This document shows positions 12,075 to 24,299 of a stretch of 64,000 nt of DNA, piece after piece. How positions within the stretch are numbered: position 1 is the stretch's first letter; every line of letters begins with the position of its first letter. This DNA is from Heliopora coerulea (lineage: Eukaryota; Cnidaria; Anthozoa; Scleralcyonacea; Helioporidae): assembly GCA_030142905.1 (NCBI GenBank), contig JASJOG010000083.1, positions 391,501-455,500 on the forward strand. The letters run 5' to 3'. The notes below the pieces were generated by a model that was not told where the DNA came from, searched no databases, and saw only the letters and a list, made by a program, of their open reading frames with translations. A program made the position numbers and the translations under genes.

Positions 12075-15000
12075 TTACGTTTTGCTGGCTATTGCCTCTC
12101 TTATCTGCCTGTCCAGTTCTGAGATAATCCTATCCTCTGTGGTGTAAACTCCAGTCTGCAATAATGTGTCCCGTTCTTCAATGAGCCTTGCAATCCTTCC
12201 ATCAAGTTCCTCTTTTCGCTGCATTTCTTCTCTTTCACGGGCAGCCAAAACCGCTCTTTCGACGTCATGTTGAGCATTTAGTCTCTGTTGAACCGCCGTC
12301 GCCTCTTGTTGTTTGGAAAGTTCTTGCTCTTTTAACCTAGGCCAGAAGTGAAGGAGTTGTTTACGTCCCTGTTCAAATCCCTGTTGTTTTTTTTCGACTA
12401 GGTAATCAAAGATCATGACCTTACCTATTCAATTCAACTTTTATCTTTTCTAGTTCCTCCTTTTCGGTGTTAGCAATCTAAAAAGTTAGTGTTTCATCAC
12501 TGGACTGAGGCCTAGTTCAAACGTCGAACTTTTCATGTAACGAATTAAATGCAAGATCAGTTAGAATAAAGGATTTTGCTTATTAACATTTGATTCGGCA
12601 CATGAAAAGTTCGACGTTTGAATTGGGCCTTAGGTCACTTTCGGTAATCTTACGACATAATGCAGGAACGCTTCAGATCCGATTCGAAAACACCGCGACG
12701 TCGACTTGGCATGCATAGAATTTCTCTTTGGAAATCAAATCAAACACGATTGACGAGTGTATGTGACCTGGCTTCCAAAAAGAATCCGTATTTAAGGAGA
12801 CAATCCGGTTTAAAGTTGTCGAAACCTCATGCCAATTAGGATCATTGGTACGGATTTCCTTTGTGTCTTCCTCATGAATCACTAATGAGTTTGAGAAATA
12901 TTGACCGAACGGGACATCCCCATATGGAAATTTTTGTCGGACTTCTTGAGGGCAAAAAATCAAAACGAAATATCTTTGTCGAAACTGTTGAATTTCCTTC
13001 CTTTTTTCCCAGGTTTTTATACATGTAGCCCGACAAAATGATGAGAGCAGTTCATTGGGAGTTTCCCATCTATTTCATTCCCTATCTATTTAATATTTTA
13101 CGAACCTCTTTCTCTTCGCTTGCTAAGAACCTTAGTCGCATTTGTTCTAATTCTTTTTCCTGTTGTTTCAGTCTTGCTCTTGCCGCCGTCTGTTCGTTCT
13201 GTTTAACTTTTCCCAGTTCTCTCAAAGCTTTGCCCCACTGTTGTTTATAATGGATCTTAGATTTATTTGCGCTTTCCAGCTTCCGTTCTAACTCGACCTA
13301 ATTGGAAAAGGACAGTGAGGTCTATGGAATGAGAGTGCATGGATAGACCGCTGGATTTGCAATATATAAGACTGAAGTGCTGGATCTCCGTCTGCAAACT
13401 GAGAAGTAACTAAATCCCCGTTTACACTGTTGACATTTTGGGCACGGCACGGACTTGTTAAAATTTGGTACCCGTACCTGGAAATTTAGCAGTGCCGAGC
13501 TTCTCTGTATGTGTAGGTGTCAGCACGGCAAATTTACCGTAACGTGCCCAAAATGTTACAGTGTAAACGTGGTTTAAGGATTTGAGAACTTTTTGGGTGA
13601 CAAAAAAACTACTGCAAGTGTACTGCTTTTTAGGTGAATATAAGTGATACCCCACTTAATCCTAAACAGAGAAGTGATGAACATAATTGGTGAACTCATG
13701 AAAGGTGAAAACAGTTTGAAAGTTTGCAATCAATTTTATAGCATGTCGAATGTAGACACCCGTAGAGAAAGCCACACAGCTAATGGAAGACCTTCGATTC
13801 ATTATCTTGGCCACGACAGTCAAACAGAACTTAGTACTACCCAAGAATGTTGTGACTAAAAATCATTGACGAACACTTGCTGACCTTTTCAACACGGAGA
13901 AGACTCAGTTCAGCTTCGAGTTTCATTTCCGGTTTGGTCATCTGTTGCTCTTTGTAGGCTAACAGTTCGTTTTCTTTATCTTGAAAACGCTTCTCGGCTT
14001 CATGCAGCTGTTAAAGAAAGTGCAACAATGCTTCAAGGCTTTGTTAACAATCAAACAACAGCTGGAGAATGAACGTCCGACAATTTCAGGGACAGAGGGT
14101 GTCACGAACTTGTTTCAAAGGTGCTGGATGTGTAGATGAAATGATACCTGTTGTAATACGTTCTGTTTCTGCTCCTCCGCATGTCTCGCTTTAGCTCTAG
14201 AACAGGAATTAAATTTTCGCCACTTTTAATTAATTAAATCTTAATCTCATGAAAAGCTTCTCGTGTTTTCTTATCTTTTTACTTCTTTTCGTGATTCTAA
14301 ATTTTCCACTTTCCCACTCTTGTCCGTCTTTTCATGACCACACTATAACATCACACCTTCACTATAACTACTCCCATGAATCCCATCTTTCCTCGTGTCC
14401 TTACCTATATGTTTCCTATACTTCAGTCTGCCTCTTTTTCCTCCTTTTTGTACCTTTTCTCCGATATCCCCTTCTTGGTTTCCCTTATATTTGAACATTA
14501 GGTGTCCAAACTCTATAATGATTCGTTAAAAACTAAACTAGGTTGATCAACTCTGTCTGCTAATTTACAATCTGACGCTTGTCAAGATTCCAAAGAGGTC
14601 TTAGTAGGGTATTTGGCTTCTCGATTTGTTACGGTCCTGGTTGAGATGAACGACGAGTAAATAGCAAGCGTCTTTTTTGTTGAATTTATATGAAAAACGC
14701 ACGGCTATTTTTAAATGGAAACCTTGACCTCCTTCATTCGCTCCAAAGCTTTCCTATTCTCTCCTCTATTTACTCTGCTGTCATGGCCTTCATTTCGTTA
14801 CTCCTGTCTTTCTTTCAACTCCGGAACAGTTACCTCTCCATTTCTACTTGATGTTGACAATCTTCCTTCATTCGACGAGACGCTTCTCGTAGTTCCACCA
14901 TCTTTCTCTCATGTTCTCTCTTTTGTTCGTCTTTCATTCTCAGCAACTATATCAGTAAATAACACAACATGGTGAAGACAACCATAGCCAACCAAGGCAT

Positions 15001-18000
15001 CCAGAGTTAAGGTGGCCAAGGTGTGTGCTCAAGTCTAGAGCAGTTCATAAGAGGGTTCGCTGGCTGTTTTAACTTAGGCTTATATTAGCCGCCACTAACT
15101 TCACGTTAAACCATCTAAACCAGAGTTCGCGGCTTATCCTTTAACTAAAGTTTTTATCAGCGGGGACTTATTTTCTCATGCATAAACAGCCTTCATGTTA
15201 CGGTTGAAAGGCCTGTAATGACGACAACATAGATTATTAGATTGAAAAGTTGAACAAGTGTCTTAAACATACGCCTTGCTCGCTCAGCTGGTAAAGAAAC
15301 TGAATTTCTAACAAGGAAAAAGCCCTGCCAAAAGTAACCAAAATTGTACCTCTGTTTCACGTGCGACAAGCTGTCTTTCTCTCTTCTCCAATTCAGTTAT
15401 AGATCGCTTGAGTTTGTCCTCCAGTTGGGAATATTCTTCTATCTGAGAAACATAAAAAAGTCAATATATGATTCAGTGTGCGTGCATTTGAGAACGCTTA
15501 TAATTAACTCTTTTAACGCACACCGTCTGGTATTATTGGACACCTAGAACAAAAAAAAACAAATGAAAGAACGAAGGAAAAACAAAGAGAGAACAAACAA
15601 CAAAAGAAAAGAAGGTTTGAACCTGAAGTCAAAAGAGAATCCAAGTTTTCACCATAGTTTTCCCATGGAACTTACTGGTGACTACTTGAATAAGCAGCCT
15701 GAGGTAAAACAGAAGGCAATGCAAACTGAAGAAAACTTGCATAAAACTATAACACGTGAATCATTCACACATTGAAATTGATCGAACACAAGGACGCAAT
15801 TTTCCTGGTACGAGGCTCAGATGAAGAGCAAAGGTTAAAAACAAGGGGCTGGTTTAACTGATGGACACATGATACAACCTGAACTGCATGCATGACTGAG
15901 GAATGACAGACGTCACATCCTCACAAAACATCGTAAAAGCAAGAACAACTAGCAGTGCAATGTCCAAGTTTAGAAATATAGGAAATGAAACAGACATCAA
16001 TGACATTGTGCGAGACGACAGAAGTGCAATGTATATACCTTCTTCTTGGTCAAGACTTCCCGTTCCTTGTCTCGTTTTTTCCATTCCTCGGCCAATGTCT
16101 TCATATGTTCCTGTTCTTTGCTTTTAAGCTGAAACAAGTATGTTTCTGTTATCACATTGTAGTTAAAAAATTCCTCAGTATACCCAAGGAATATTTTCTC
16201 AACCATACCTGAGTCGTAAAGAGTTCTTCCTGTTGTTGTTTCCACATTTCCAGCTCGAGAGCAATTTGATATTCAGCCATTTTCCTGGGGTCGTCATTTC
16301 GTGACTTTTCTGGTAAACTTGATTTGGGACTCTCCATACTTGAGAATGACTATATGATAAATATTTATCAGAACTAAGCAATACATTTATCAAACCGCTC
16401 ATAAAGCTCTCCAATCCAGATTCGCAAGACACGATTTAACTGCGATAGTAATCATATTTAATTTCATATTATCATATTTAACTATCTCCAACAGACAAAC
16501 ATTTGGGGCAACAGTTAAACTCTAAAGCCTAGTTCATACGTCGAACTTCTCATGTGCCGAATCTAATACAAATCAGTTTGAATAAAGGATTTTATTCATT
16601 ACCATTAGATTCGGCACATGAAAGGTTCGACATTTGAACTGGACGTAAGACACGGATCTCTGTTACCTCTGATGCGTTCTGGTTCCCCTCCAAGACCTCA
16701 GGGGGCAATGGACCGAGATCTTCTAGTCCTAACACAACGTGCAGTTCTCCAATTGGTTTCCTGGATTTCGAAGAAAAATGAACAATTATAACTAAAACAA
16801 AAACACTGAGGATTATGAAAACAATTAGTATGAGAAAGACAGTAACTGCACAAGCCAGCGGAATGAACCTTTTTCCAGGATAAACTTTACCATGAACACC
16901 TCAACCACCATTACCATGAGAACTACCATCACCATCACCATGATCAGTATAAGTACACCTTTTGCTGTTCATTACCAGAAAATATACTATCATTAGCGCC
17001 AACCTCAAACTCATTAACGCAAAAATACATTCATTTTATTTAGTCGACATTCACTGGAGTAGGTACGGAACCATTTGCATCAAAGGACATTCTATAGCGC
17101 CAACAGATGGCCATTAATACCATTCTACTATACATTAGAGATAATGACATTTTAATTACGTAAGAGAAATATGTTGCTGTATATTAGATATATGAGAGCT
17201 TCGAAATATCTTAAGATGATAAGCGAATGATCGTCAAGCCCTATACTCAGAAAAACGATTTCTGAGCCCTAGACGGGGATTGAACCCGCAACCTTCTGAA
17301 GGTTGCAGGTTCGGGTTCGATCCCCGTCTGGGGCTCAGAAATCGTTTTTCTGAGTATAGGGCTTGACGATCATTCACCTATTATCTCAAGAAATATGTTG
17401 TCCAGTTGAATTGTCATTATCCCTAATGTATAGTAGAATGGTGTTAATGGTCGTCTGCTGGCGCTATGGAATGCCCTTTGATGCAAATGGTTGAGTATCT
17501 ACGCTAATCAATGCCGATTGAATAAAATGAATGTATTTTTGCGTTGATGAGTTTGAGGTTGGCGTTAATGATAGTATATTTTCTGGTAATGAACAGCAAA
17601 AGGTGTAGTACCATCAACACCAACACCATATAAACATTGCCAGGACCATAACCACGACCACCGCTAGCAGTGTTACCATCAAAACCATTACCATCCACGT
17701 CCATAGGGAACGGAACAACAAATTCATTTCTCTGGAAGCCACCAGTACCACAAAAATAGTTTATCTTACCCGTCATCAGCAACTACATGAACTCTTTCAC
17801 TCAAAATCTGCCCATAGGTGCTTGGTTTTCCTCTCTACGAAAACGGTTGGATATTAATCAGTTTATACTGCAAGCTTTTTGTTTTGTTTGCCTATACACC
17901 AACAGATATCTGGAGCAGGAAAGCATGAATAACGCTCAAAGTTAATCGAAACCCTGAGGAGAAAGATAGACAACATAGACACTTAAAAAAGATGGGTTAT

Positions 18001-20502
18001 GTAAAATATTCTTTAAGAATTCAATGATACTGTTTTGTAGTTTGTTTCGCTTGCTACCAATGGATATAGAATATCCTTCTTACTATTTAAGTATAATTTA
18101 TTAGTAGCTACAGGTCTCTATTTAAACCAGCATTTGCTAAATAGATGTACCTGTTTAAATATTTCATTAAAAAAATAGCTGACCTACCGTAGCTTTAAGT
18201 TTCTTAGCAGCAAAAACGTGAGCAAGCGTTACCGTGGCAACGCCAATCATGACGTCCTTAGTGAAAGGATCGCGATGCCAAACTTCAATGACCAGCGGAA
18301 CTCTAGGAAACACAAATGAGAGCTTCTTACGTCTTATATCGTCACTGACAGACAACTACCAACTCAAATCTAACCATCTGAAGTCACATTTCTCTTACCT
18401 AGCTAACGTGTCCTTCAAAACGCTTGGATTGGTCGCAAAATCGAATGCACAAAAGGATTTGGGCAACAACACCTCCATGTGCCGACGGATTTCAATGGGA
18501 GGATTAGTAATAACTGGAGCAGCACTCCCAAAAAAAGGATAAGAATACCTGGTTTGAAAAAAAAACCGTTAAGGATCTCTTTGATCGTTGGTGCAAATTG
18601 TGGTTGCTGGTGGCAGTGGAGGACTTAACGAGCACAACGCAAGAATATTTACCGACGAGTTACGTCCGTTTTGAAGTAGTTCCGCGGTCTTCTTGAAATC
18701 AAAGGGGGATCATTTTAAGCTGAATCGCGTCAGGAAACTGAAAAAAGTTTTCAAAATACTTACTTCAAATAACAGTTGACGGACGAAGTCACTTGAAGGT
18801 CTCGAACGCTTCGTAAATCGACAGAATAACAGAAATGGTGTAAAACGTTTCTATCATCCCGTGGGACTTCCTTTTTTCGTGAGGCTACGGGCGATCTCTG
18901 CGGAAATACAAGACTGGTTGAAATACGAGCACACAATTACAGATATTAAATTCTTTAACTTAAGAACACGTTTCTTTCTCTGACGAAGGACCTTTGCTCG
19001 AAACGTTGGAATTTTTTACGATGAGTCACGGCAGTTACCAACCTTTTAACTTTTTACGCGATTTAACAATGTTTACGCAGTATTCTATTTTTATAGTTGA
19101 CTGTTTTGTTCAATGACTGGTAAAAAATAAAAATCCACAATGCCACATGGGCTGACAAATTAAAGTCAGACCTCACTCGTTTACGTCAAAACTCACTGTC
19201 ACATTCGTACCGCGGTGGCAGATTTCTTGTCTGCTGATTCTTCTCTGTCTCCTCTGTCCTCCCTTCTAACTTCCCCGTTCTCGTCCTGTTTGCCACTACG
19301 AGGTTTTTCTCCAGTAGGGTAGTATTCTATTTGTGCTTCAGGTTCCTAAAGAAGAATGTATAAACGAAAGTTATGACAAACATTGTATCCCAAATGGATG
19401 AAAAAAAAAACAAAAAACAAAAACAAACACTCAAATAAACACAAGAGCAAAGGAAGCGATAAGCCAAAAAAAGGTGCCAAGTCGATTATCTTGACTAGAT
19501 TTTTACGTACTATACACTTCATATGTGGACATTCGTCCATTCTGAATCATTGCCAAATTGAGGTGAACGTTTGGGGTGAGATAAGTTCGTTAATCGAAGC
19601 AGCAAGCAGTTGTAACTTTCCTTTTCCATCTCAATCTCTCTATGGTTTGAACGTCTCGCCGGTCATCATAATTGTACCAGTTCCACCCCGGTCTGGGGGT
19701 TCAGGCACATTTCCTGAGGGTTCAAATACGACGACAGTCTGTCATGACTCAACTGTTGCGCATAGGTAACGTTAGTACACAATTTTCGTCAAGCGGATGA
19801 TGAAGCAATTATGTTATGGTGTGGACAACGTTATACAAGTTACTAATGCCACCTTTATGGTTCACAGTAAAGAGATACTTTATGGAAAAAGAAACATACC
19901 ATTAAGTATTATAGTTCTCGATGACTTACCTGACGGCCATCTGAACTTTCCACGTTTCCAAGCTGGGTTGGTTGCTGTGCAGGAGCGGCACTCATTTCTT
20001 CAAGTTTGAGTACCACCGACACCCCAACTTCAGGCACTTGCGCACTATCATCAAATCTTTCTTGACCAGGAGAAACAAGAGGAAACAAGGCTTCAATAAC
20101 TGCTGGCAAATGCAAATTCTGGTCACTCATCAGTGAAGAATGCAGTGAAACTACTGTAGACCCCAACGGATGACCACCACAATAAAGAGTAATCTGTCAA
20201 AAGATAAAAAAAAGAAATAACAATCACTCTTACCGTTTCAATGAATGGTAAAATGTGGTAAACTAAAGAAGTTTTGAAGAATTGCTAACCTGAATTCCAG
20301 GAAATGTTTCTAGGAAAGTTCTGAGAATCTTCAGGTGTGTATTTATCCTGACAGATGCACGTTCTGGTGAGAAATTTGGTTGCAGTAAATCCCAGAAGAT
20401 TTCACTGGAAACGTTATTGCCAAACAGTGTGTACTGAAAGTAGAATCCTTGTCCATCAGGTACAGCAAATGAGGAGGGAATAAGCTGAAAAGAAGGACAT
20501 GA

Positions 20503-20549
<47 letters not shown>

Positions 20550-23500
20550 ATCTGCACTTTGGATCTGACAAAGATCCTGCTTTACATAAATCATACCTTA
20601 CAGATCTCCATGAAGGAACTAAGCAATTGATCTTATGTGATGGGTCAATCTTATTAGAAAAGAAGTCCTTACAAAGATCCAATATAAGCTAATACAAAGG
20701 TGAGAACTTTACCTTTTCAATGGATTCACAATATTTGCTATTAGGAAATAAAAGGTGCATTTCCCTTAGCTCAAGGCATTTTCATAATTTTATTTTCATA
20801 TCTTCTTCCTACCTTAGCCAAGTTAGATGCAAAACCAATAGTGACTGACAACACAAAGATCTGAGTGGCATCAGTGATGGGTCCCAGCTGGTAATAACCT
20901 CTTTCTTCATTCAGAACAGGCTGGAGACTGGCTGGGTCTATTTCTCTTTCTGAAAGAGATAAGCCCAAAGTACCTAAATTTACTACATGTGTTGACACAA
21001 CAGCATAAACTAAAAAAGCAATATATAGTATGTATACCCACCATGTAAGATCTAATGTCATGTTGTAGGATGTTATGGCAAGTTAAAAGAGGTTTTGCAA
21101 TGTTTTAAGGTGTTATATGGTATATTAAAGGAGTCTCCCTTATGTTTTAAGGTTTTTCTGTGACCTAGTTGGACACTCCAGAATGTTGTAAGATTTTGGC
21201 TGCATAGTAACTAGGCATTCTGCTCTGGCATTACATAGTATAACATCTGACAAAGTATTGAAATGCCTTACAATGCAGTGTACCTGTTGATGAGGTAGTG
21301 TTATATCTTATGGTGTGATCCATTAAACTGGGTGTAATAATCTACAATGAAGTGTAACTCCAGGTTCACACATTGTTGTAATCATAGTCATAATGACAAA
21401 CTCAAGTAAGTACTTTGTGGTTAGTTAACTCCTTTGCACTTGAGAACTACAAAGAATTCAGTTGACATTGAAGTGCTAACTGTGCTTAAACCAGGCTCGA
21501 CACTGTACAACATACAGTAATGCGTAGTCCAATGTCTTACAAAATACTTAAATGTTTCCCTCTGATGATGTAAGACATTGCTCTATGTCATAATGGGTTG
21601 CGTTAAGCTGCAAAAATCTTTGTTGCATTGAAGAAAATATTGGAATTTTGGCATGGAAATTGGTTAATTATGGTCAATCTGATAGGTAGAAAGAAAAAAA
21701 TTGTTGTAAACCACTATGTGAACTTTAAGTCATCTACCACTAGAGGTCTAATTTATTTTAAAACAAGGCAATAGCAAACCTGGTTTAGTGGGTGTTGAAT
21801 GCTGTGTTTCACCATCTTCACGTTTCTTCAGGGAGTCATCTTCCAATGTTAACAACAGTTGAACTTCAGGTTTTAGGCGTTTATACTTGTTGTTAAGCAG
21901 TGGAAACCACTGTGGATGCTAAAAATCATTCAAACACAATATATTTAACATGTTCACCACTGTTTTACTTTAATGGAACTCTATTCCAGCAGAAAAGCTG
22001 GGCAACATTTTCATCAGAAAGGTACAAAATTGACTTTTAAGGTGGTTGAATACAGTTTTGCTAGTTTTTTTGCAACTTGTGTTTCTCTTGGACAAGAATG
22101 GCCTGCATAGATAGTCATATATGTCTAGGGGAATGATAGATCTAGGGAGGGTCAGAAGAGAGGAAGTTTTATTCTAATTATATCATTGTTGGCTCAGGTT
22201 TCTTTTGTTACCCAGAGGTTGATACATGTAAATAATTTAACAACCTTACTGACAAAATTTTGCTATTTCTTCATGTTTATTGGACAATTGAAAGACTCCT
22301 TGCTAAATGTTACCAACAATCAGAATGGCACAAGTAGGTTAATATATACCTTGAATTAGGTGTTTAAGTGATATACAGCTATATCATCCTTTGGACTTTG
22401 CCCTCACATATAGATGTACCTCCATCACAGTATATAACCTTTCCTTAATTTTCAAATACTCTTTTAAGGGATGAGGTCCTCAATGAATTATCTGTTTATG
22501 GCCCTGAACTTTTTATTGAATTAAATATATTGACAACAAACACTTCAAATTTCAATGTACTGAAGTTCAACTTGAACAAATCTGAGCAAACAACTTTTGT
22601 TTTAACCTTTCTTTATCAGATGTCTGCTATGGATAAGTAAAATCACTTGGTGTTAGCCAGAGTGAAATAGAAGAGGGTATCCTGGGTTGGGAAAAGGTTA
22701 ACATGTCACAGCAAAGCAATCACTGCCATATTAAGTGCTTTGAGGCTTGAGATTTTTATGGCCAGATGCTCTTCCTGGCACCAACCTTTTCTGTTGGGGG
22801 AGGACCCTTAGCCTTTGCCTAAAAAGGCATTACCTACAAGGCAGCAGGCGACTTGTCACCCTGAGTAGGGGCCTATACGGAGTGCTATCAACCAGAGCCA
22901 GTTGAACTCAGATCTTGCATAGGCAGGGTTGACAATCCCTGAAGTAGTAAACTTACAATTATTACCGGCTACCCTTAAGGCTGCTGTGTAGAGCCACTGG
23001 CCAACTCCTGCGTAAGCAGAGAAAATGGCCGTAAAACGACTGTTGTTGTTGTTGTTGTAGCAAAGCAATGAGATCATCTTAATGGTAAAATGTAAAAGTA
23101 TTGATGTTCTTCAATGCCACTAATTTTCCTGACCAACTGATACCAATGTCTAATGAAGTAAACACTTGCACTAACCTTGATGTATTTATCATCATGACAT
23201 ATTTACCTGCGGATTAGCTTGAGCTGATCGCAAGTCAAGAACAATGTAGCCAACCAGTTCTTTCTGAGACACACCTGGGTCAATAGCATAGCACTAAAAA
23301 GTTCAACGAAGTTAATTATTGTATACCACAACTACGGACTAGACTGTAACATTTTTCTACTTAGGGAAAATACATGAATATGGTGATCAAATGAGTGAAA
23401 CTTGACTAACAAGCTTTACTCCAGTTCTGTTATAATGTTTACATTGAATAGTGCAATGGTTCAGACTCAAATTATGGCATATCGATTAATTTATGGATAA

Positions 23501-24041
23501 TTTTAGTTACACTCCTTGCTTGCATCCTTAATCCCTTACTTACGACAAACGATCCCCTCTACACAACTTCCAGCACAAAAATACGAGTTATTTTGTTTCG
23601 CTAACCTGTAGTTTTACTGGTGTTCTTTGCAGCTTGTGTTGATGTAAAGCCTTCTTATCAAGCTCCCACGCTAGTTCCGTAGTGAAATGCGGGGTTTCAG
23701 TATGATCGACAGGATCCGTACATAAAGTCTCCCCATCAAATTTGGCCTCCACAGTAAGTTTGTGCTTTGGACGCCGAGGAAACCTACGTCCTGTCAAAAT
23801 CAGTAAGTATCAGTATGCATGTGCAGGCATGAAATACTACCAGAATATGACTAATCGATCAATCAGATGATGTATATACAATATCAGGAGTAGCTGAAGA
23901 TCTGAACTTCAATTCGGTGACATTTCTCTGATTACTATTACAAGATGGTTTGCAGACGTCATGTTTTGTATCGAATTTTAATTTGACATTATCACCTTCA
24001 ATAACAGCTACCACTAATAATATTTGATTGGGTACAACCAT
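12075..24041 (-). CDS. CEP120: CEP120, centrosomal protein of 120 kDa (22 coding exons)
   Basis: Complete spliced gene. Coding exons, 5' to 3' on the - strand: 24041-23996, 23790-23606, 23293-23207, 21918-21780, 20949-20813, 20484-20290, 20193-19930, 19345-19211, 18897-18764, 18548-18399, 18302-18188, about 17834-17771 (one boundary uncertain by a base), 16760-16667, 16349-16209, 16128-16039, 15442-15350, 14946-14834, 14196-14148, 14007-13885, 13297-13106, 12477-12425, 12336-12075. All introns are GT-AG and phases agree. The product is about 953 residues; human CEP120 is 986. Residues 1-106 form the first C2 domain ([40 protein letters not shown]). Residues 150-350 hold [20 protein letters not shown] and [12 protein letters not shown]. 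Residues 400-580 hold further C2-type sequence ([37 protein letters not shown]). Residues 583-953 are coiled coil ending in [15 protein letters not shown] and [14 protein letters not shown]. From the family: CEP120 is a daughter-centriole-enriched protein needed for centriole assembly and elongation, and for cilia. The ATG at 24041 is in the same place as the human start relative to the first C2 strand. Confidence 0.97.
12507..12633. mobile_element. MITE family A, copy 1 (CEP120 intron 20)
   Basis: Terminal inverted repeats of about 30 bases begin GGCCTAGTTCAAACGTCGAA and enclose a core with GAATAAAGGATTTT. The total is about 127 bp. A second copy sits at 16524-16649. No coding capacity; non-autonomous DNA transposon. 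Confidence 0.75.
12673..12963 (-). other. 96-codon open frame inside CEP120 intron 20, unknown
   Basis: The frame has protein-like composition, with segments [20 protein letters not shown] and [20 protein letters not shown], and ends in TGA. It does not match the corresponding part of CEP120, where exons 20 and 21 join directly. No clean acceptor in the CEP120 phase precedes it. It may be a fragment of an inserted element or retrocopy, an unrecognised alternative exon, or chance. Confidence 0.3.
13412..13577. mobile_element. hairpin element in CEP120 intron 19
   Basis: Inverted repeats of about 35 bases start AAATCCCCGTTTACACTGT and end in the complementary ACAGTGTAAACGTGGTTT, with ACATTTTGGGCAC and its complement inside them. 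Size is about 166 bp and there is no coding capacity. MITE-like. Confidence 0.65.
16524..16649. mobile_element. MITE family A, copy 2 (CEP120 intron 13)
   Basis: Same element as at 12507-12633: ends of the GCCTAGTTCATACGTCGAAC type, inner GTGCCGAATCTAAT and its complement, and the GAATAAAGGATTTT core. It sits immediately 5' (on + coordinates before 16667) of the donor of CEP120 exon 13. Confidence 0.75.
16957..17607. mobile_element. large foldback made of two head-to-head SINE halves (CEP120 intron 12)
   Basis: Two arms of about 310-340 bases are inverted around position 17298. The centre reads AACCTTCTGAAGGTT, flanked on both sides by the tRNA B-box-like GGTTCGATCCCCGTC and then CAGAAATCGTTTTTCTGAG. 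The outer parts, starting CCTTTTGCTGTTCATTACCA, are also mirrored. The inner part of each arm matches the 3' half of the tRNA-like repeat at 63175-63265. Trinucleotide-rich sequence (CAT/ACC) flanks both sides. There is no open frame. Confidence 0.75.
18958..19060 (+). repeat. single arm of a foldback repeat (CEP120 intron 8)
   Basis: Contains TTTCTCTGACGAAGGACCTT followed by TGCTCGAAACGTTGGAATT and then GGCAGTTACC. The same sequence is present as both arms of the palindrome at 61400-61575. The CTGACGA...GAAAC spacing resembles Penelope-type terminal sequences. Confidence 0.55.
20502..20551. repeat. (AAAT)n microsatellite
   Basis: About 12 perfect copies of a TAAA tetranucleotide in CEP120 intron 5, ending about 18 bases before the start of exon 6 on the - strand, so next to the exon's acceptor region. 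Confidence 0.95.
22765..23060. repeat. probable SINE with (GTT)n tail, in CEP120 intron 3
   Basis: A block that is more GC-rich than the surrounding intron and ends in CGTAAAACGACTGTTGTTGT and a run of GTT triplets (about 23041-23058). A compact non-coding block ending in a simple-sequence tail is typical of a SINE or a short LINE 3' end. Orientation and left boundary are uncertain. Confidence 0.45.
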
Positions 24042-24145
24042 AGTGCTCAAAAAATCATTCTTTCCTGTCGCTTTTCCTTTTTCTGAATCATATAAACCGC
24101 CATTTTTAATTCGGATGTAAACTTTTTTGGTTTGGATACGAGGCT

Positions 24146-24292
24146 ACTACAAGAACGTATTCACTGAGACCAAGTAACCGTGTAGAGACTGGGACAGAAA
24201 AAATTAAGAACTGTACTTATCGATAATTATCTATAATTTTTTCTGTCCCAGTCTCTACACGGTTAGCTGGTCTCAGCGGATACGTTCTAGTG
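24146..24292. mobile_element. hairpin element just upstream of CEP120
   Basis: Arms of about 55-60 bases pair GTGTAGAGACTGGGACAGAA with its complement, and AGAACGTATTCACTGAGACC with a slightly diverged complement, around an AT-rich centre at about 24225. It begins about 100 bases upstream of the CEP120 ATG, so it lies in the likely promoter or 5' UTR. No coding capacity. Confidence 0.7.
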
Positions 24293-24299
24293 CTGAGCA

